Positions 58,994-64,000 of a DNA stretch of 64,000 nt are shown one piece after another. The position numbers and the translations under genes were made by a program. The notes beneath the pieces are model-generated. The model was given only the letters and a program-made list of their open reading frames with translations, was not told the origin of the DNA and searched no databases. The DNA comes from a virus. Where the stretch lies: positions 1 to 64,000 of the IMG/VR virus record IMGVR_UViG_3300006086_000145; one strand, 5' to 3'. The number at the start of each line of letters is the position of its first letter. Position 1 is the first letter of the stretch.

Positions 58994-59923
58994 TTACAGC
59001 TCTTGAATAGTAAAAATGAATGAGGCTGGAGGTAAAGTTACACCACCAACTGTCGTTAGTCCACCTTGTATTTTAAATGATTGTCCTGCTGTCACGGAAA
59101 CAATAGCTTCGGCAAGTATACAACTTTGCAAAATACTCGCAGCATTCGCTATACTGTAGGCAGATGCTGACTGCAATTGCGTGTAAGTGCCAGTAGAAGT
59201 TGGGGCAGACGCTATACGCAATCCCCAACTAACACTAGACCCTGTTGATCGAAACGCACTAGCCTGTACAGTCAATCTATAGCGACCCGCTTTTGTTATA
59301 GTAACTATGCTATTAGTAGTTGTTGTAGAGTGTGTGAATGCCGAATCTTTTATATATTCCACATCTAGCGCTTGATCTACCCAGGTATTCAAATTGGTGT
59401 AAACAGCATTGGTAGATACACTAGCAACGAATAGATTTTTCGTTGCTCCATTTAAATCCGAAAAGTTACCTGTTGTTGCAACAGTCGCAAGCCCTGTTAC
59501 TGCACTAGCCGGTAATGTTGGTACAGATATAGTACCATCTCCAGCTATTGCAATATTTGTACCTACTTTAACTCCACCCAATGCAGAAGATGTTGCTACA
59601 GGTACTGCTGTTAAATAAGAAGTGTTTGATCCTGAAGTTACTCTACCCTTAGCGTCGACGGTCACGTTGTTATAAGTACCTGCTGTTACGCCTGTTGTAG
59701 CCAACGTCATCGTAATAGAAGTTGTACCAGATCCAGTTGCATCACCAGAAATTGTAACTGTTTGATTTGCAGTAATATCTACAATAGCGTCTGCACCATT
59801 GTTTTTCTTGATATACACTTTACCATCATAGGTATTTATAGCGAACTCACCAAGACTTAAATCTGTCACGAGAGGTGTTTTATTTTGTACTGCGGATCGT
59901 TTAACTAATATTGTATTTGCCAT
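58994..59923 (-). CDS. Tail-fibre protein with C1q-like tip, 309 aa
   Basis: The N-terminus (ILVKRSAVQNKTPLVTDLSLGEFAINTYDGKVYIKKNNG) matches the fibre N-domain seen in major tropism determinants and other phage fibres. VTISGDATGSGTTSITMTLATTGVTAGTY and VDAKGRVTSG are classic fibre shaft repeats. The C-terminal 130 residues (LDVEYIKDSAFTHSTTTTNSIVTITKAGRYRLTVQASAFR) look like a C1q/TNF-type jelly-roll receptor tip. Confidence 0.82.
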   Translation of the reverse strand: MANTILVKRSAVQNKTPLVTDLSLGEFAINTYDGKVYIKKNNGADAIVDITANQTVTISGDATGSGTTSITMTLATTGVTAGTYNNVTVDAKGRVTSGSNTSYLTAVPVATSSALGGVKVGTNIAIAGDGTISVPTLPASAVTGLATVATTGNFSDLNGATKNLFVASVSTNAVYTNLNTWVDQALDVEYIKDSAFTHSTTTTNSIVTITKAGRYRLTVQASAFRSTGSSVSWGLRIASAPTSTGTYTQLQSASAYSIANAASILQSCILAEAIVSVTAGQSFKIQGGLTTVGGVTLPPASFIFTIQEL

Positions 59924-59946
59924 TAGGAATATTCCTGCGCATAGAA

Positions 59947-59968
59947 AAGGGTACTATATAGTACCCTT
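59947..59968 (-). terminator. Terminator after the 676-aa tail protein gene
   Basis: AAGGGTACTATATAGTACCCTT is a perfect palindrome followed on the - strand by TTTTCTAT, 14 bases after the stop at 59982. Confidence 0.8.
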
Positions 59969-59981
59969 ATTGGTATAACTG

Positions 59982-62012
59982 TTAAATGAACGCTCCAAAG
60001 AACAGACCTTTAGAGGCACCTGAACCCGCACCTGTAAATATCCAACCAGTGTTACCACCCCCATCAATCGAGTTAGTGCCTGCAGACCATTTATTCGCAG
60101 GTGTCGCATTAGAATTAGACACATTTATATAATCAAGCGATATGACAGAAGCACCAGATTTAACAAGAGTGAATGTTCCAGATTGGGCACCTATAGTAAC
60201 TAGATAACTAGCAGCACCTGCGGCGGACCAACCTGCAAATGTATTAGAGCTGCCAGATGCGAATAAAATACTATGGGCAGCAGCTTTTGTACTGTTCAAG
60301 TTAGCAAATGTATTATTACCGTTTATATTAAAGGTAGTAATTGACGCACCTGCTAAAGTCAGTGTATTGTAGGTTAAATTTCCACCATTTAACGTAACAG
60401 ACGCTGGTGAAGCTGTAGGTGCAAATGTTAATACTGTTGGAGCGTTCCAAGTAAAGTTTGTGGACGACATATCCAAAACAGTACCAGACCCTGTTAGTTT
60501 CAGCGTATTTACACCTAGGTTAGCTGTTCTGACCGACCCAGACGTACTTACTAGACTGCCTAGTAATACAGTAGAACCACTAAGTGAAATACCTCCAGAA
60601 TTAACAGTAAGTGCACCTAGCACTGTAAAGTTATTAGAGTTTATATACGTAGCACCGGAAATACAGGCCACAGTCAAGGATAGATAGATCCAACCATTAC
60701 CACTACCAAATCCAAACGATCCTGTTGTAGGTGAACCCAACACTAAATCTGGAAATGCTCCTGAATTTCCATTAGATATGGGTACAGGGTTATTAACTGT
60801 ACTTAATCCAGCTTTTAATGTTATAGGTCCCAAGTTAGTTGCAGTATAATTACCTGAACCATTATACGTTATATCATGTATAAATATAGGATTTCCAGAT
60901 GTGTTAGTTAATGATAGTCCCGGACTCAGCGTCACAGAATCATCTGGAAGTGGAGGCCAACCATTAGACCACGTAGATGAGCTGAACCAATCACCACTAG
61001 CAATTTGATTTACTGAAACACCAGCATCGAGAGTAATACTAGAGCCGGATACGGGACCATCGTTTCCAGTTTGGAAATTACCCACATGCTGGCTTTGCAA
61101 GCTAGTGAACCAGTTCGCTGAACCGGCTGCGGTAAAGTTAGACAGTAATACAGCACTACCTGAAACTGTACCATTAACAGACATAGTAACATTGCGTACT
61201 CTTGGATATTTGGCCTGACCTGCCATAGAAAACGCACTTGTTACAGTCTGGGTTGTGTTGAAAAAATCAACTAAATAAACATTTAGATTGTTCAGCACTA
61301 AATGCAGGTTAGTATACGAACAGTTCTGCTGAATATTAACCGTAGTGGATACTAATGGTGTAATATTAACTGTCCCTAGAGTCAACGCTGCATTCCAGCC
61401 TGTAACAACATTCAACGTACTAGATGTAGCACTAGAAAATGTACCTGATGCTGGATTAAATGTACCAGTTACAGTTATCGGCGAAGTCGCTGGACTGAAT
61501 ACGGCACCTGTGTTTGTATTAAAGTTTACAAAGTTACAAGTTGCACCATTTGTAACTATGGTACACAAATTCTTGATAGTAACAGTCTGACAAGAAAAAG
61601 CACTACTAAATGTGTATGTGATAGCATTAGAGCCTGTACCAAATACAATATTTGAATTGCTTAAAAAACCTGCGGATGCTATAGTAAAAGAACCTGTAGT
61701 AGGAACAAAACTTAATGTTCCGATAGCACCGCCAATTACTTTTGTCAGCGTCATCGAACCTAATAAGGATAATGTACTTGATGTATTGGTCCAAACTAAC
61801 GTACCAGGGTAACTAGTAGTTGTAATTGATGCACAAATACCTGTTGTTATACTGCATTGAAAACTTCCACTGTTTGCATCGAAGATTACGGCATCCGACG
61901 CGGTAGGGATAGAAGCGCCTCCAGCGCCTCCACTTGTAGTTGACCAGCATGCAGTATTACTGGCATCCCAAATCTGGTTTGCACTAGCTGCTATATAAAA
62001 TCTATTAGCCAT
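59982..62012 (-). CDS. Beta-helix-like tail protein, 676 aa
   Basis: The start RFYIAASANQIWDASNTACWSTTSGGAGGASIPTASDAVIFDANSG is a module I have seen in other phage virion proteins. The rest is Ser/Thr/Asn/Gly-rich and repetitive, with short strands every 20-25 residues, as in parallel beta-helix or stacked-strand fibres. The low Lys/Arg content and central DDSVTLSPGLSLTNTSG repeat of the N-terminal module suggest a long adhesive stalk. No catalytic residues are seen. It precedes the C1q-tipped fibre gene with a terminator between. Confidence 0.75.
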   Translation of the reverse strand: MANRFYIAASANQIWDASNTACWSTTSGGAGGASIPTASDAVIFDANSGSFQCSITTGICASITTTSYPGTLVWTNTSSTLSLLGSMTLTKVIGGAIGTLSFVPTTGSFTIASAGFLSNSNIVFGTGSNAITYTFSSAFSCQTVTIKNLCTIVTNGATCNFVNFNTNTGAVFSPATSPITVTGTFNPASGTFSSATSSTLNVVTGWNAALTLGTVNITPLVSTTVNIQQNCSYTNLHLVLNNLNVYLVDFFNTTQTVTSAFSMAGQAKYPRVRNVTMSVNGTVSGSAVLLSNFTAAGSANWFTSLQSQHVGNFQTGNDGPVSGSSITLDAGVSVNQIASGDWFSSSTWSNGWPPLPDDSVTLSPGLSLTNTSGNPIFIHDITYNGSGNYTATNLGPITLKAGLSTVNNPVPISNGNSGAFPDLVLGSPTTGSFGFGSGNGWIYLSLTVACISGATYINSNNFTVLGALTVNSGGISLSGSTVLLGSLVSTSGSVRTANLGVNTLKLTGSGTVLDMSSTNFTWNAPTVLTFAPTASPASVTLNGGNLTYNTLTLAGASITTFNINGNNTFANLNSTKAAAHSILFASGSSNTFAGWSAAGAASYLVTIGAQSGTFTLVKSGASVISLDYINVSNSNATPANKWSAGTNSIDGGGNTGWIFTGAGSGASKGLFFGAFI

Positions 62013-62017
62013 AATAA

Positions 62018-64000
62018 TTACACCTGATTCATGCCAGTAGCATAGTAGTTACCACTACCATCATACCAGAAGTTAATAATGGCTTTCTTGTTGTTCACAC
62101 CTGCCCATACTGCACCAAACCAAATCACAGCAGCTGGCCATGTGAATGTTTGTGCTGTACTAGCACCGCTAGAATCAACGTACATTTGTAAATGACATGG
62201 ACCAGCAGGGTTCGTAAACGTGTAAGTGATAGCACCAGTAGGTTGTGTCTGCTTGTAAGCATTAGCAGCAGTCCAGTCTACAGCGATAGTGCCAGTTGTT
62301 GTAGCTAATACTGGTTGACTGTTAAACGTAACAGTTTTAACGCCACTGATAGGTTGGTTAGACATAGCAATAGGTGTGCTTGTACTAACTGCATCTGTAA
62401 TGCCATAACCAGCAATAGTTGTTGGGTTAGTTGCTGCTGTTACTCTACCTTTTGCGTCCACTGTTACCGATTTATAAGTACCAGCCGATACTCCGCTATT
62501 CGCAAGAGTAAGTGCTATAGCGTTGGTACCACTACCAGTTGCATCACCAGATACTGTGATAGATTGGTTAGCGGTTAAGTAGGTGTTGGTATCGTATGTG
62601 ATTACACCAGCAGTGCTCTTAACTAGACCAGTACCGGATAGTGCTGATTGCGCATCCGTAATACCATAACCAGACAGAGTAGTTGGATTAGTACCTGAAG
62701 TAACACGACCTTTGGCATCAACAGTTACTTTAGAATATGAACCTGCGGAAACACCTGTGTTAGCTAAGGTTAATGTAATAGCTGTGGTACCACTACCAGT
62801 TGCATCACCAGAAACTGCTATAGATTGGTTACCTGTTAAATAAGAGCTAGTATCAAAAGATGCCACACCGTTAGTAAACTTAACTAATCCGGTAACTGCC
62901 GTTGATAATGCAGCAACACTTGTTAAGTTCGCATTACCAGCTTGTTTACTATTAAATGTAGTCCAGTCTGTGCTACTCAACTGACCTGATATAACAGCAC
63001 TCGCTGTTGCCATCGTAAGGGATAGTGTAGGAGTAGTTCCGGAATTACTTACGCTGCCTGTGAAACCATTAGCATTAGTAAATGAGAATGAGGTAACAGT
63101 ACCTGTATTATTAGTAAAGCCATTTGGGTTTGTAGCGTTGTAAGGTGTGAATCCCAATGCTGAGGTAACATCAGAAGATAACAACGTAACAGCGCCTACA
63201 CGACCAAACACAGAACTAACGTCTGAAGTTCCGCCCTGTATCGCATCCCAAGTAACTCCGTCGAATATGATAATATCGCCGACAGTCCAATTTGAGTTGC
63301 CATCGATGCTAGTGTTGCCTGCAACACTTACTTTGTAATAATAACCTTTGGTTCCTGTACCAGCTACAAGTGTAGGAGTATTCGTACTAGCGTTCCAAGT
63401 GCCTTGATAAATAGTCGCACCTACAATCGCTGCGGGTAATTGGCCTGAGGCAATTTTACCATCGCTACCTAATGTTGCCACACCATTAGCGACACCTAAT
63501 TGACTGTTATCTACTTTCGAATTCAAAGCTGTTTGCTGGGCGGTGCTTACAGGCTTGTTAGTATCTGAGGTATTATCAACATTTGACAATCCAACGTCAG
63601 CTTTTGCAAGAGTAATATCACCAATACGACCTGCAACACTAGTAACTGGTGCTACAGTCAAGTAACTATTGGTATCTAAGGACGCAACACCGTTAATAAA
63701 CTTAACTAAACCAGTAGATGCTGAGGACAAGGCTGCAACACTAGTCAGATTAGCGTTACCTGCTTGTTTACCGTTGAATGTGTTCCAATCAGTGGACGAT
63801 AGTTGTCCAGCTTGTGTTGCACTTGCACTTTGTAATGTAAGTGATAGTGTAGGAGTAGTGCTGGAATTACTAACACTTCCAGTAAAACCGTTAGCACTAG
63901 TAAATGCAAATGTGGTAACAGAGCCCAAGTTGCTTGTATAGTTGTTTGGGTTTGTAGCGTTGTATGGTGTAAAACCTAACGCGGCTTGTGCGTCTGTAAT
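62018..64000 (-). CDS. Tail-fibre shaft protein (5' end outside the window)
   Basis: The reading frame stays open to base 64000, so the N-terminus lies beyond. At least 660 residues are present. They consist of near-identical modules: 'ALGFTPYNATNPNGFTNNTGTVTSFSFTNANGFTGSVSNSGTTPTLSLTM', 'QLSSTDWNTFNGKQAGNANLTSVAAL' and 'ITVSGDATGSGTNAIALTLANSGVSAGTY...VDAKGRVT'. Each recurs two or three times, as in lambda-stf-like fibre shafts. The C-terminus (HLQMYVDSSGASTAQTFTWPAAVIWFGAVWAG) is a compact tip. The 59-kb fibre repeats the same shaft motif, so recombination between fibre genes is likely. Confidence 0.85.
   Translation of the reverse strand: MTDAQAALGFTPYNATNPNNYTSNLGSVTTFAFTSANGFTGSVSNSSTTPTLSLTLQSASATQAGQLSSTDWNTFNGKQAGNANLTSVAALSSASTGLVKFINGVASLDTNSYLTVAPVTSVAGRIGDITLAKADVGLSNVDNTSDTNKPVSTAQQTALNSKVDNSQLGVANGVATLGSDGKIASGQLPAAIVGATIYQGTWNASTNTPTLVAGTGTKGYYYKVSVAGNTSIDGNSNWTVGDIIIFDGVTWDAIQGGTSDVSSVFGRVGAVTLLSSDVTSALGFTPYNATNPNGFTNNTGTVTSFSFTNANGFTGSVSNSGTTPTLSLTMATASAVISGQLSSTDWTTFNSKQAGNANLTSVAALSTAVTGLVKFTNGVASFDTSSYLTGNQSIAVSGDATGSGTTAITLTLANTGVSAGSYSKVTVDAKGRVTSGTNPTTLSGYGITDAQSALSGTGLVKSTAGVITYDTNTYLTANQSITVSGDATGSGTNAIALTLANSGVSAGTYKSVTVDAKGRVTAATNPTTIAGYGITDAVSTSTPIAMSNQPISGVKTVTFNSQPVLATTTGTIAVDWTAANAYKQTQPTGAITYTFTNPAGPCHLQMYVDSSGASTAQTFTWPAAVIWFGAVWAGVNNKKAIINFWYDGSGNYYATGMNQV

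Noticed and set aside
1-64000. CRISPR arrays, insertion sequences, integrase or attachment sites
   Set aside because: No regularly spaced repeats, transposase or integrase genes, or tRNA-type attachment sequence were seen; the repeats present are inside tail genes or are hairpins.

Overview
The window is a single uninterrupted stretch of an AT-rich tailed-phage genome. It has tightly packed, often overlapping small genes, long single-strand gene blocks, a lysis cassette, and a contractile-tail baseplate (PAAR spike tip, gp25-like wedge protein, baseplate-J/gp6-like protein). I infer a large myovirus. Virion head, portal and terminase genes are not in view. The only host clue is a secreted CBM6 protein with long polyserine linkers and an Fn3-like domain. 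That architecture is typical of polysaccharide-degrading gammaproteobacteria such as Cellvibrio or Saccharophagus, so the host is probably of that kind (inference).

Layout. 1-1661 (- strand): the CBM6 protein and a two-repeat Fn3-like protein, each followed by a hairpin terminator. 1766-25440 (+ strand): about fifty accessory genes, mostly unknown, many small and membrane-anchored or zinc-ribbon. Recognisable members are a cyclic-phosphate-processing receiver (cPPR) protein, a BCS1-type AAA ATPase, a YqhA/UPF0114 membrane protein, two lipoproteins, a DUF1289 protein, a HAD phosphatase, two SspB-like proteins, a 5'-3' exonuclease, and a gene encoding only the apical domain of GroEL. Two related, strongly structured non-coding regions lie between genes at 21.5 and 22.7 kb. 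25473-54484 (- strand): M15 peptidase endolysin, candidate unimolecular spanin and candidate holin, then tail-fibre and adhesin genes. These include four collagen-like paralogues, a 1114-aa repeat protein and a 2262-aa baseplate/adhesin protein, and they lead back to the baseplate genes. 54574-58334 (+): five genes including an enlarged thymidylate-synthase-family enzyme. 58317-64000 (-): more tail-fibre genes, the last running off the window.

The most unusual content is a group of genes aimed at protein quality control. Two SspB-like adaptors (20089-20499 and 23074-23574) both end in the PxLxVVK tail that in SspB docks on ClpX. A free-standing GroEL apical domain (24386-25183) keeps every classical substrate-binding residue but has no ATPase (equatorial) part. 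A membrane BCS1-like AAA protein is encoded further upstream at 9805-11157. I suggest the phage redirects host ClpXP and chaperonin activity. The homologous structured RNA pair sits between the two adaptor genes.

Control signals: an identical 14-base motif, AAATACTGTAAATA, lies 48-49 bases upstream of the first gene of two + strand units (1766 and 23074), with variants before 21119 and 54574. It is a candidate phage promoter. A sigma70-like promoter precedes 13554.
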